From a virus, in IMG/VR virus record IMGVR_UViG_3300045141_000320, positions 1 through 25,856 of that record: 25,856 bases of DNA, one strand, 5' to 3'. The notes under the pieces are model-generated. The model ran no database searches. It saw only the letters and a program-made list of their open reading frames with translations, and was not told the DNA's origin. A program made the position numbers and the translations under genes. Of the stretch, positions 8,015 to 15,289 are shown in pieces. Numbering within the stretch: the stretch's first letter is position 1; every line of letters begins with the position of its first letter.

Positions 8015-8560
8015 TTAAGGTGACATTGTCGTGGGGTCGTTGACCTTGAAGTTCTGGAATGACGGCGCGATGTTCCTCGCCTGCTGGACGGGCCCCGCCA
8101 GATAGTTGTTGTTGGCCATCGGGCCGCCGCTGGCCATCAGCGCCGTGAGCGCGTCGCGAAGCTGGCTGTTCTGGTCCTGTGCGCCTCCCGTTCCGCCGCC
8201 TCCGCCCGAAGTGTCGCCCGGAAGCACGTTTCCGCCGCTTGCTCCCGGATCCACGTTGTTGCGGACGACGCCGCCGCTGCCGCCGCTGCCGCCGCTGCCG
8301 CCGCTGCCCCCCGGCAGCACGCTGCCGCCCGAGACCGGGACGCCGCTGGGCGACTTGTACTGGAACATGTCGGGCGTCAGCCCGCGCGCCAGCGTGGCAC
8401 TCCCGTCGGGATTGGGGTTCGGCAGGAAACTCTGGAATTTCCCGTAGTCGTAGGGATCGCCGATATTGCTGTCCTTACCGGCAATCGGAAGCCCACCCAT
8501 CGGGGCCGCGTTCTGCGTCAACAAGGCGGGATTTCCGCCGCCGCCACCACCTGAACCCAT
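8015..8560 (-). CDS. Gly-rich virion protein, function unknown
   Basis: A 181-aa protein with AGGAG six bases before the ATG. It starts with a poly-Gly run, has a small mixed domain at about 10-75 (GDPYDYGKFQSFLPNPNP and following), a (GGS)n linker at about 84-96 encoded by 9-bp tandem units, a second Gly-rich stretch and a helical C-terminus with LRDALTALMASGG. The gene lies between two structural genes with short spacers. The flexible Gly/Ser segments suggest a linker-type minor virion protein, but no family is recognised. Confidence 0.6.
   Translation of the reverse strand: MGSGGGGGGNPALLTQNAAPMGGLPIAGKDSNIGDPYDYGKFQSFLPNPNPDGSATLARGLTPDMFQYKSPSGVPVSGGSVLPGGSGGSGGSGGSGGVVRNNVDPGASGGNVLPGDTSGGGGGTGGAQDQNSQLRDALTALMASGGPMANNNYLAGPVQQARNIAPSFQNFKVNDPTTMSP
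8271..8306. repeat. Four copies of a 9-bp tandem repeat
   Basis: The unit ccgccgctg is repeated exactly at 8271, 8280, 8289 and 8298. Read on the minus strand it encodes Gly-Gly-Ser units of the linker in the surrounding gene. Confidence 0.85.
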
Positions 8561-8572
8561 GTCGCTCTCCTG

Positions 8573-9502
8573 TCAGGGCATCGGCATCATCTTGGCAAGG
8601 CCGCCGACCATGCTGAAGATGCCCGCGTTGGTTTGCGCCGCCGCCGCGCTCTCGGCCTTGTAGTTGTCGCTGATGTACTGGCCGATATTCGAGGCAGCGA
8701 CCGGCGAGCCTTGGAACGGCTGGAACTGCGGCACCGTCGCCTGCGAACCGGACATCAGCGCCGACACTTCGTTGATCGGCTGGTTGCGCGCGGTGTAGCT
8801 CTCCTGCGCCTGCGCCTGACGCAGGTTGTTGTAGTAGTTGCTGAGGGCCTGCGACATGTTGAACTGCTGCGTCGAGGCGTCGTTGTAGGCGGCCTGATTG
8901 GCGCGCGCCTCGTTGCCGGACGCCAGATACGCCTGATTGGCCTGATTGGCGAGGGCGTCGGCTTGGGCCTTCTCGTAGGTGCCGTAACCGGCGCCGCCCG
9001 GCGACAGGCCGCGCGCCGCGAGTTGCTGTTCCTGTGCCTTCTGCTGCGGAGCTACATTGTAGTTGTAGCTGTCCATCATCGCTTTTTCGACGGCCGCGCG
9101 GTCCGTCGGGGCCTGATCCTGACGGATGTTCGACGCCTGCAGGCTGGTCTGCCACGGCGTCCAGTTGCTGGTGTCCATCGGCTTCGAGAGCTGGTCGTAG
9201 AGGTTCGCGCTCTCGGCGACGCCGGTCTGGCCCAGATTGTACTTGGTCTGGGTTTCGAGCCCCAGAAGCTTCTGCTGGTCGGGCGACAGCGTCGTCGTCT
9301 GCTGGTAGCGCGGCGCGTAGCCGGTGATCTGCCCGTTGGTGTAGATCGGCACCTGCTCGATGGCCTGATAGCTCACCGAGCCATAGGGATTGATCTGGTC
9401 GGCGTTGTTGCTGACCGAGTTGTACTGGCTGGCGGACTGGTTCTGCGCGTTCTGCGCGGCTGCCGTTGCGTAGGGGTCCGGAGGCGAGGGTTGGCTGACC
9501 AT
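8573..9502 (-). CDS. Gln/Ala/Asn-rich internal virion protein candidate
   Basis: A 309-aa protein with start and upstream stop overlapping by 1 nt (TGATG). It is strongly enriched in Ala, Gln, Asn, Ser and Tyr and contains helical segments such as KAQADALANQANQAYLASGN. The C-terminus has an apolar Gly/Met stretch (AGIFSMVGGLAKMMPMP). Similar low-complexity helical proteins follow the hub gene in many podoviruses and are ejected with the DNA; here the order hub, GNAT, this gene, lysin supports that reading. No catalytic motif is seen, so the role is inferred from position. Confidence 0.6.
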   Translation of the reverse strand: MVSQPSPPDPYATAAAQNAQNQSASQYNSVSNNADQINPYGSVSYQAIEQVPIYTNGQITGYAPRYQQTTTLSPDQQKLLGLETQTKYNLGQTGVAESANLYDQLSKPMDTSNWTPWQTSLQASNIRQDQAPTDRAAVEKAMMDSYNYNVAPQQKAQEQQLAARGLSPGGAGYGTYEKAQADALANQANQAYLASGNEARANQAAYNDASTQQFNMSQALSNYYNNLRQAQAQESYTARNQPINEVSALMSGSQATVPQFQPFQGSPVAASNIGQYISDNYKAESAAAAQTNAGIFSMVGGLAKMMPMP

Positions 9503-9993
9503 CAGTGAACCCTTTCGTAGGTGTAGTCCGGCAGCGTCGGGTTCGCGATGACCGTCGAGCCCGTGTAGCCCGGAAGATATTTGCAGTCACCCCGGAGCAT
9601 GCCGTAGCACATCACGTCGCGGCGGCCTTCGAGCCCCATGCGGCGAAAGCCCTCGTAGACGAAGCCCATGCGCTGCACTTGGCGCAGGGCCTTGCGGTTG
9701 TGCGGCTCGATCTCGGCGGTGAGGCGCACGGCTTGGGTGAAGGCGGCCGTGAAGATCGCGCGCAGGACCCGGCGGGTCATGCAGCGCCGGTCCAGCACCA
9801 CCACGTTGACGTAGCCCTCCCACGCGTACTTGAACTCGATGCAGAAGATGCCCGCGACGGCACCCCGCCCGTCGCGCGCCCACGCCGAGAACCAGCGCGG
9901 GGCCTTCATGACGTAGGGCGTGAAGTCGATGTGCGTCGCGTCCGTCATCAGGGCCTTGGCGTCGTCGGGGAGGTCGCCGAAGAAGACCTTCAT
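9502..9993 (-). CDS. GNAT-family N-acetyltransferase
   Basis: A 163-aa protein beginning MKVFFGDLPDDAK; its ATG overlaps the hub gene's stop (ATGA at 9990-9993). Residues 33-135 follow the GNAT fold order: strands around WFSAWARDG and GIFCIEFKYAWEGYVNVVVL, a helix after RRCMTRR, then LTAEIEPHNRKALRQ and RMGFVYEGFRRMG, the characteristic strand-Asn-helix-GF pattern near the acceptor side. The usual acetyl-CoA signature (Q/RxxGxG/A) is not clear: the expected position reads DRRCMTRRVLRA, so activity is uncertain. A 25-residue extension follows the fold. GNAT proteins occur in phage structural clusters, but their substrates are mostly unknown; modification of a virion or host protein is possible. 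Confidence 0.8.
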   Translation of the reverse strand: MKVFFGDLPDDAKALMTDATHIDFTPYVMKAPRWFSAWARDGRGAVAGIFCIEFKYAWEGYVNVVVLDRRCMTRRVLRAIFTAAFTQAVRLTAEIEPHNRKALRQVQRMGFVYEGFRRMGLEGRRDVMCYGMLRGDCKYLPGYTGSTVIANPTLPDYTYERVH

Positions 9994-11573
9994 AGCGGTC
10001 CCCCCAGTTCGTAGAGCACGTCGACGCCGGTCAGCGAGAACGAACAGTCCGCTATGCTGACGCGGATGCGCGCGGCCCCGACGCGGCCGAGGCCCGTGAC
10101 GCTCTGCCAGTCCTGCTTCGGCTGCGAGCCCAAGGCCCAGTCCGCCGTGTTCCAGTTCTCCGTATTCCAGTCGGCGCCGCCGCCGGGCCCCACGGTCAGG
10201 TCCGGCTGGTTGACCGGGGACGTGTTGTCGTAGTCCGTCTCCATGTCCATGAAGGGTCGCGGCAGGCCATCGGTGATGGTGTAGAGCCGCATCATCTTGA
10301 ACTGCTTCTTGGACACGCTCTTGAAGCCCGACCACGCGAAACGCACATCGGCGGTGATCGCCGCGCCGTTGTCGTTGAGGTACTGGTCGCCGCCGAGGTA
10401 GATGCCGCCCTTGTCGTCGGCGAAATACATGTTGTCGGCGGCCCAGCACCAGCACCGCGACGGCACGTCGAGCCACTTCGACCACACCTGCCCCGGCATT
10501 CTGCGCACCATCTGCTCGTACTGGCCGTTGCCGAGGGGAATGTTGCAGATCGCGTGGTTGGTGTGGTGGTTGAGCATCACCTGCCAGCCGAATTCTCCCT
10601 TGTTGACCCGCGACAGGTCGCCGAATTCCTTCATCACGCCGATATCGGACTTGCCGAGTTGCTCCTGTTCGGCGCGCACCATCGTCGTCATCGGCACGAA
10701 GCCGGTGGAGATCATCACGTAGAGGTCGCCGCCGAAGTTGATCACGCTGTTCTTCGACATCGGGCTGTCGAAGCGGAAGGTGCCGATCTTCTGGAAGTCG
10801 GTCGCGGGGTCGGTGCCGGAATAGATCGCCACTTCGCCGTTGGTGGTGAAGAAGCAGATCGCGTCGTCGAGCCCCATTCCGCCGTCGACGGTCCACGTCG
10901 CAATCGCCGCGATGCGGCCGCCGCGCCGGAACATCGCGTTGAGCGGAAACAGCGTCAGTTCGCCGCTCTTCTGCTGCAGCGGCAGGTAATAGACGCACAA
11001 ATTGTCGCTGTCGGCGAACCACAGCAGGTTCATGTGCGAGAGCACCTTGTCGAACCTGTGCGGATCGACCCACGGCTCGCCCGTCGGGGCCGTGACGGCC
11101 TCCTTCACGAACGTGAAGCCGTCCCACGAGACGACGCCGTCGGAGCCGTTGACCATGATGACGTAGTCGGTGGTGGACAGGTTGCTGAACGAGGACCACG
11201 CCCAGTCGTCGCTGCCGTAGCCGCTGGACAGCACCGTGCCGTCGGTGCTGTAGAAATTGCCGCCGGACGCCGCGAGCAGCTTGGAGAGGTCCCCCGAATA
11301 CGGGATCAGGGCCGAGACCGGGGTGTTCGCGGCGATCTGGCCGAGCTTGATGTAGCCGGGCCGCACGGTGATGCGGTCCTCCTCGACGATCCAGTTGGTC
11401 AGGATCGACGCCAGCAGCGGGTCGCCGCTGGTCAGTTCGGAGCGCCGGGACATGCCTTTCAGCGGCGCCGTGAAGTGCTGGAGCCTCGCGGCGGGCCTGC
11501 CCTTGTTCATGGCGCGCAGCGGCGTGCCCCGGGGGTTCTTCAGCGGCAGGAATGCGCCGGGCATCATCCTCAT
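9990..11573 (-). CDS. Tail hub / packaged-DNA stabilisation protein, P22 gp10-like by synteny
   Basis: A 527-aa beta-rich protein. The N-terminal part (FTAPLKGMSRRSELTSGDPL, then NWIVEEDRITVRPGYIKL) matches the opening common to large podovirus tail-hub proteins. It is followed by repeated short beta motifs (YSTDGTVLSSGYG, VVSWDGFTFV, VAIYSGTDP) that look propeller-like, and a WNTENWNTADW segment near the C-terminus. It follows the small adaptor gene directly (ATGA overlap), the same order as gp4 then gp10 in P22, where gp10 closes the portal channel and carries the tail. The assignment combines this order with length and fold character; I cannot verify homology by alignment here. Confidence 0.65.
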   Translation of the reverse strand: MRMMPGAFLPLKNPRGTPLRAMNKGRPAARLQHFTAPLKGMSRRSELTSGDPLLASILTNWIVEEDRITVRPGYIKLGQIAANTPVSALIPYSGDLSKLLAASGGNFYSTDGTVLSSGYGSDDWAWSSFSNLSTTDYVIMVNGSDGVVSWDGFTFVKEAVTAPTGEPWVDPHRFDKVLSHMNLLWFADSDNLCVYYLPLQQKSGELTLFPLNAMFRRGGRIAAIATWTVDGGMGLDDAICFFTTNGEVAIYSGTDPATDFQKIGTFRFDSPMSKNSVINFGGDLYVMISTGFVPMTTMVRAEQEQLGKSDIGVMKEFGDLSRVNKGEFGWQVMLNHHTNHAICNIPLGNGQYEQMVRRMPGQVWSKWLDVPSRCWCWAADNMYFADDKGGIYLGGDQYLNDNGAAITADVRFAWSGFKSVSKKQFKMMRLYTITDGLPRPFMDMETDYDNTSPVNQPDLTVGPGGGADWNTENWNTADWALGSQPKQDWQSVTGLGRVGAARIRVSIADCSFSLTGVDVLYELGGPL

Positions 11574-11992
11574 TGCACGCGCCCCGGATCCCAGTTGAGG
11601 TCGATCACGGGCGAGTTGCGGCCCGCCAGCTTGTTGAGGCGCGACAGGAAATCGCGCTGCTCCTCGCCGTATTCGAGGCCCTTCGCCTTGAGGAAGCGGT
11701 ACTTGAGGCCGTTGACGACGACGCGCCCGTCGAACAGGACAACGTCGTCGTCGGAAGTCGGCCGGGCCTTCCGCACCACCATGCCCGCGTCGATGAGCCA
11801 GTTGCCGTCGGCCAGCATCTCGCGATACGGCGGGTCGATCAGCAACTCGTCGGCGACGTTCTGCAGCAGGGCGGCCATCTGCGACACGTCCTCGTCCATC
11901 GAGCCGACGACGTTGGTCACGGGCTTCTGCGTGATGCCTATCTCAAGCGAGGCATCGGACACGATGTCGACGACGGTTGCCAGTTTTGCCAT
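11570..11992 (-). CDS. Head-tail adaptor candidate, P22 gp4 position
   Basis: A 140-aa protein starting MAKLATVVDIVSDASLEIGI. The pattern of an N-terminal helical segment with GITQKPV, a middle DPPYREMLADGNW and a later NGLKYRFLKAKGLEYGEE is one I know from small podovirus proteins placed between coat and hub genes. In P22 that position is held by gp4, which lines the portal exit and stabilises packaged DNA. It overlaps the upstream stop by 1 nt and the hub start by 4 nt, so the three are translationally linked. The adaptor role is inferred mainly from gene order and size. Confidence 0.6.
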   Translation of the reverse strand: MAKLATVVDIVSDASLEIGITQKPVTNVVGSMDEDVSQMAALLQNVADELLIDPPYREMLADGNWLIDAGMVVRKARPTSDDDVVLFDGRVVVNGLKYRFLKAKGLEYGEEQRDFLSRLNKLAGRNSPVIDLNWDPGRVQ

Positions 11993-12543
11993 TACGCGGC
12001 GGCCCTCAGCCTCAATGTGTCAATCAGGGTCTTCTGCGCGGCGATGGTCGCCACCGCCTCGCCGAACTGCTCCTTGAGCGCGTCGAGCTGCCCCTGCAGG
12101 CTGTTGACGATCTCCTCGTACTGGCCCGCCCGGCCGTGCAGTTCGATCATCTTCACGGCGCGGTCGGCGAGTTCGACGATGTCCGGCGGGATGGTCTTGA
12201 GTGCCTCGGTGCGGCGCTTCTTGCTGACGAGTTGCGCCAGTTGCTCGACGGTGTGGATGTCGCGCTGGGCGCACATCTGGAAAATATGCGGCGGGCAGGC
12301 GGGCCACAGCGCCAGCGGGTAGCCGACGATCTCCTTACGGGCCGCGCAGGTCTTCTGGTAAAGCTCGTAGGGCCCGGGATGGTCGACGAAATCGGCTTCT
12401 TCGGCCTCGCGCTCGATCCCGAGATACGGCGGCCGGTCCATGCGGACGCGCACCGTCTCGCGGTACAGCGGCAGGCCGTCGGGGCCGTTGCCGTCGTGCT
12501 GCCAGCCGGAGAAGAACTTCACGAGGGTCGGGGTATCTGACAT
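11992..12543 (-). CDS. Coiled-coil virion protein downstream of coat gene
   Basis: A 183-aa product from the ATG at 12541-12543 (MSDTPTLVKFFSGWQ), chosen because GGAG lies five bases upstream. A longer frame starting at 12606 would begin inside the terminator hairpin and is unlikely. Residues about 85-115 (PACPPHIFQMCAQRDIHTVEQLAQL) look like a helix-hairpin-helix-type unit, and 135-180 form a clear coiled coil (YEEIVNSLQGQLDALKEQF). Proteins of this shape lie next to the coat gene in various phages and are generally unnamed. A role in head or neck structure is likely from position. It is the first gene after the terminator, so it should be made in smaller amounts than the coat. Confidence 0.65.
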   Translation of the reverse strand: MSDTPTLVKFFSGWQHDGNGPDGLPLYRETVRVRMDRPPYLGIEREAEEADFVDHPGPYELYQKTCAARKEIVGYPLALWPACPPHIFQMCAQRDIHTVEQLAQLVSKKRRTEALKTIPPDIVELADRAVKMIELHGRAGQYEEIVNSLQGQLDALKEQFGEAVATIAAQKTLIDTLRLRAAA

Positions 12544-12568
12544 TTTGGCTCCATCGGGGAGCGGGGAA

Positions 12569-12603
12569 AACGGCGGCCGTACTCCCCGAACACGGCCGCC
12601 GTT
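12569..12603 (-). terminator. Intrinsic terminator after the coat gene
   Basis: A perfect 12-bp GC-rich stem (12569-12580 with 12592-12603, aacggcggccgt) encloses an 11-nt loop. On the minus strand the stem is followed by TTTT. It starts 10 nt beyond the coat stop codon. Its likely job is to reduce, not abolish, transcription into the downstream neck and tail genes. Confidence 0.8.
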
Positions 12604-12612
12604 CATGGAGGG

Positions 12613-13566
12613 TCAGGTACCCGTTGCCGTGAGCCTGCCCTGCATAAAGCGGTTGGACATCGTCAGCGCGCCCATGAAGGCGAGGTGGCGGGTGACGGCG
12701 TCCATGTCTGGCGACATATCCGGCAAATCGAGGGCTTCGAAGTTCCGGCCCGAGTAGATTTCGAACTTGAGGTACTTCGTGTTGAGGAAGTACGCCCCGG
12801 TGATGCCGGTGGCGGCGCCGTCGAACACCAGCGGCGCGCTCTTGTACTTCAGCGTCTCGAAGCCGAGGGAGCCGAGGCGGGCGTCGGCGTAACGCTGGTT
12901 CTCCTGCAGGCCGCTTTCATACGTGGAGTAGATTTCGCCGTCGGCGACGATCAGGTCCGGCTTCTCGGCGCCACGGATCAGCTTCATCCAGAGCGCGTTC
13001 ATGCCCGCCTTCAGGGCCGGGTACTGCAGGCCGGTGGCGCGCGTGACCACTTGGAACTGGTTGCGCCAGAACGTCCACGTCGCGCTGTCGATGCCGCCCA
13101 CGAGGCCCGAGCCGTCGGGGGTGACGAAGGCCTTGAGGCCCGCGAAGCTCTTCGCCACCGTGCCGTCGCCGTAGATGGCCTTGGTGATGTTGTTCTTCAT
13201 GGTGCTTTCGGCGTTGTCGAGCTTGCCCTCAAGCAGGTTGAGGATGCGCTCGCGGCTCCGGTTCATCGCCAGATCGGGGCCCGAGAGGGTCACGGAGGCC
13301 ACGGCGTTCGCCGGGGCGTATTCGGCCTCCGAGATCGTCTCCTTGGTGGCGCGGGACAGCAATTCGGTCCCGACGTACCAAGCAAACGTCTCTTCGGCGT
13401 ATGTCAGCGGGCAGGCGATGGCGCGGCCGCCTTCGACGACGCGGACGCGGTTGCCCTCGCGGAGGAGCGCGGTGACGGCATTCGAGTTCGAGACGTTGTC
13501 GGCGAACTGCTTGTGATAGTTCTGGATGGTGGTGGCGACGAGTTGCGTGACGGTCGGCGAGGCCAT
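12613..13566 (-). CDS. Major capsid (coat) protein
   Basis: A 317-aa protein with AGGAG six bases before the ATG. The N-terminus MASPTVTQLVATTIQNYHK and the following NVSNSNAVTALLREGNRVRVVEGG are typical of podovirus HK97-fold coat proteins that use a separate scaffold. The middle contains the expected extended loop and helix region (ERILNLLEGKLDNAESTMKNNITKAIYGDG). A peripheral domain follows (GEIYSTYESGLQENQRYAD), and the C-terminus has TKYLKFEIYSGRNFEAL. It lies between scaffold and terminator, giving it the strongest expression context of the operon. Coat length is in the usual range, and no prohead-protease delta domain is visible, in agreement with the separate scaffold gene. Confidence 0.9.
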   Translation of the reverse strand: MASPTVTQLVATTIQNYHKQFADNVSNSNAVTALLREGNRVRVVEGGRAIACPLTYAEETFAWYVGTELLSRATKETISEAEYAPANAVASVTLSGPDLAMNRSRERILNLLEGKLDNAESTMKNNITKAIYGDGTVAKSFAGLKAFVTPDGSGLVGGIDSATWTFWRNQFQVVTRATGLQYPALKAGMNALWMKLIRGAEKPDLIVADGEIYSTYESGLQENQRYADARLGSLGFETLKYKSAPLVFDGAATGITGAYFLNTKYLKFEIYSGRNFEALDLPDMSPDMDAVTRHLAFMGALTMSNRFMQGRLTATGT

Positions 13567-13585
13567 GGCGGGCTCCTATGAGGGG

Positions 13586-14785
13586 TCAATACCCGATCTC
13601 GTCGGCAGACTGCTCGATTGCATCCCGAATGCCGCCCTTCGAAGGCCCGTCCGCGCCGTGCTGCCTTGCGCTGGGGGACGTGAGCCCCCGCGTATTGCCG
13701 CGTTGCGCGATCCGTGCCTTGGCGATGTCCTGCTGCGATTGCTGGCGGAACTGCTGCGCCGACAGCAACTGCTTCCTGACTTCCGGGTGAGCCCAGCATG
13801 CGGTCTCGTAAGCCTCGGACAATTCCCGCTGGGGATTGGCCTTGTAGAGGTCGATGATGATCGGCAGCACGGCGTCGAAGTGCGGACGCAGTGGCCTGCC
13901 ATCCGAACTTTTCTCATCCGCGAAACCGTCGATCCCCGACCTTGCACTCTTGAGACCCCATTCATGGCGAGCCGCCTGCTCGGCCTGCTCGCGTCGCTGT
14001 ATCTCGCCCTTGAGGGCATTGAGATCGTTCGTTGTCTTACCGAGATGATCGGCGAAGAACTTGATTGCCGGGTCCTTCAGGTCTGCATCGGACAGGCCCA
14101 ACGGATTTGGCGGCGGCTGGTTACTCAAGGCGGAAAAGATGCGCGCTGGGTCCAGCCCCATGCGTTGCGTCAGGTCCACCAGCAGCGTGAACTTGTCCTG
14201 CTGGTTCTCCGACGATCCCATCTTGTGCCATCTGGCCCATTCTTGGATCGCCTGAACCGGACTAGTACCCGTCTGCTGCAACGCCGCCGAAAGCTTCGGG
14301 TCGTTGAAGACCGGCGCAAGCGCCTGCGTGAACTGGACTGCTCCCGCACTCGCCTGTGACTTGCGCGTGAACTCGGCTTCCATGTCGCCATGGCGCTTCA
14401 GGAGGAAGGCTTGCCCCTCCGCAGGAAGCTTGGCGAATGTCGCCTTGTCTTCTGCGCTCCAGTGCTCCGGTGCCTGATTGCTTTTCGCCGCCTGCGCGGT
14501 AGCTGGATCAGCCGCTGGTGTCTGGGTCTCGGAAACTGGTTTCTTCGGGGCTGGATCGAGGGGTTCGATTGCTTCGCCCGGCTGGGGACCCGTCGATTTG
14601 GCTACCCAGCGACCGCTTTTATCGCGCGGACGGCCGTCCTGCGCAAGGGGCTCTTCGGCAGGGCCTTCGCTTTCGGGGCCCGGGCCCTCGGCCTCGGCGC
14701 CCTCTTCGAGGTCGTCATAGGCCTGTTCGGCGATATCACGAAGCGAGGGTGACGGCGCTTCGCTGGTTGGATTTTCTCCGGCCAT
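13586..14785 (-). CDS. Scaffolding protein
   Basis: A 399-aa acidic, mostly helical protein directly upstream of the coat gene. It opens with a disordered acidic segment (YDDLEEGAEAEGPGPESEG), then DKSGRWVAKSTG and the motif QAPEHWSAEDKATFAKLPAE near 105-124, which I recognise from scaffold-type proteins of many podoviruses. Long helices follow (DLNALKGEIQRREQAEQAAR near 265) and the C-terminus is polar and basic. It should guide procapsid assembly and leave or be lost at maturation. The ATG has AGGAA about eight bases upstream. Its first 50 nt overlap the previous gene. Codon use seems slightly less G+C-extreme than in the adjoining genes. Confidence 0.8.
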   Translation of the reverse strand: MAGENPTSEAPSPSLRDIAEQAYDDLEEGAEAEGPGPESEGPAEEPLAQDGRPRDKSGRWVAKSTGPQPGEAIEPLDPAPKKPVSETQTPAADPATAQAAKSNQAPEHWSAEDKATFAKLPAEGQAFLLKRHGDMEAEFTRKSQASAGAVQFTQALAPVFNDPKLSAALQQTGTSPVQAIQEWARWHKMGSSENQQDKFTLLVDLTQRMGLDPARIFSALSNQPPPNPLGLSDADLKDPAIKFFADHLGKTTNDLNALKGEIQRREQAEQAARHEWGLKSARSGIDGFADEKSSDGRPLRPHFDAVLPIIIDLYKANPQRELSEAYETACWAHPEVRKQLLSAQQFRQQSQQDIAKARIAQRGNTRGLTSPSARQHGADGPSKGGIRDAIEQSADEIGY

Positions 14786-15017
14786 CTTGTGCTTTCCTGA
14801 ATTCTGCGGGGGTGTCCCGGGGATCGTAGCTGCCCGAGGCGTGCAGGTCCCGGTCGCGCTGCCGGTGCGACGAGATCGTCGCGTCGTTGATCGGGGAGGC
14901 GTAGGTCGTGAACGACTGCACCGCCGGGGCGGCGAGGTCGCTCGCGGCGGTATTTATTGGTATGGGCCGCGCACTTTTCTCGACGATGCGGCCCATATGG
15001 TAGACGTAGACCGGCAT
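14736..15017 (-). CDS. Small head-cluster protein, function unknown
   Basis: A 93-aa protein starting MPVYVYHMGRIVEKSARP; its ATG overlaps the upstream stop by one base (TGATG at 15015-15019). The C-terminal half has a charged segment, HRQRDRDLHASGSYDPRDTP followed by AEFRKAQ, reminiscent of small phage proteins found before scaffold genes. The last 15 codons overlap the start of the scaffold gene by 50 nt in another frame, an unusually long overlap here. I do not know the function. Confidence 0.65.
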   Translation of the reverse strand: MPVYVYHMGRIVEKSARPIPINTAASDLAAPAVQSFTTYASPINDATISSHRQRDRDLHASGSYDPRDTPAEFRKAQDGRRKSNQRSAVTLAS

Positions 15018-15289
15018 CAGCCGCCCCCACGGTCGAGGACGGCGGCCTGCGCCCACAGCGAGGCTTCCTCCAGCTTGGTGAAAGCCAGCGCCATGCGCCG
15101 GTCGCCGGGGCGCGAGCCCTCGGTGGTGCCGTCAAGCTCGTGGAGGACGAGCCTGAAGACGTGCTCGGCCTCCTTGAGCTTCTGCAGCCGCTGCATGGCA
15201 ACGGCCTTCAGGATATGCCCGGTCCACGGGTCCACGGGGACGCCGAGGCCCGGCAGCGCCATCTGGTCGTTGGCCCGGAACCCGCTCAT
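15017..15289 (-). CDS. Helical-hairpin protein, possible Acb2/Tad1-type sponge
   Basis: A 90-aa protein whose ATG overlaps the TIG-domain gene's stop (ATGA at 15286-15289). Two helices are evident: residues 32-52 (MQRLQKLKEAEHVFRLVLHEL) are followed by a Gly/Ser/Pro turn and 63-85 (DRRMALAFTKLEEASLWAQA). The second helix carries the R-x-x-A-L-A-x-T-K-L-E-E-A-x-x-W-A pattern that I associate with the hairpin domain shared by phage Acb2 and Tad1, small proteins that bind cyclic nucleotides and block CBASS or Thoeris immunity. The match is from memory of the pattern, not an alignment. The alternative is a plain structural helix bundle in the head operon. It is hidden inside a longer false open frame, so boundaries were set by the stop/start overlap. 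Confidence 0.65.
   Translation of the reverse strand: MSGFRANDQMALPGLGVPVDPWTGHILKAVAMQRLQKLKEAEHVFRLVLHELDGTTEGSRPGDRRMALAFTKLEEASLWAQAAVLDRGGG

Noticed and set aside
9502-11199. A 565-codon frame ending at 9502
   Set aside because: Only its last 163 codons are real (the GNAT gene, starting at 9993). The upstream part is out of frame with the hub gene and lacks coding character.
12544-12606. N-terminal extension of the 183-aa gene to 12606
   Set aside because: It would start within the terminator hairpin and lacks a ribosome site, while the ATG at 12543 has GGAG five bases upstream.
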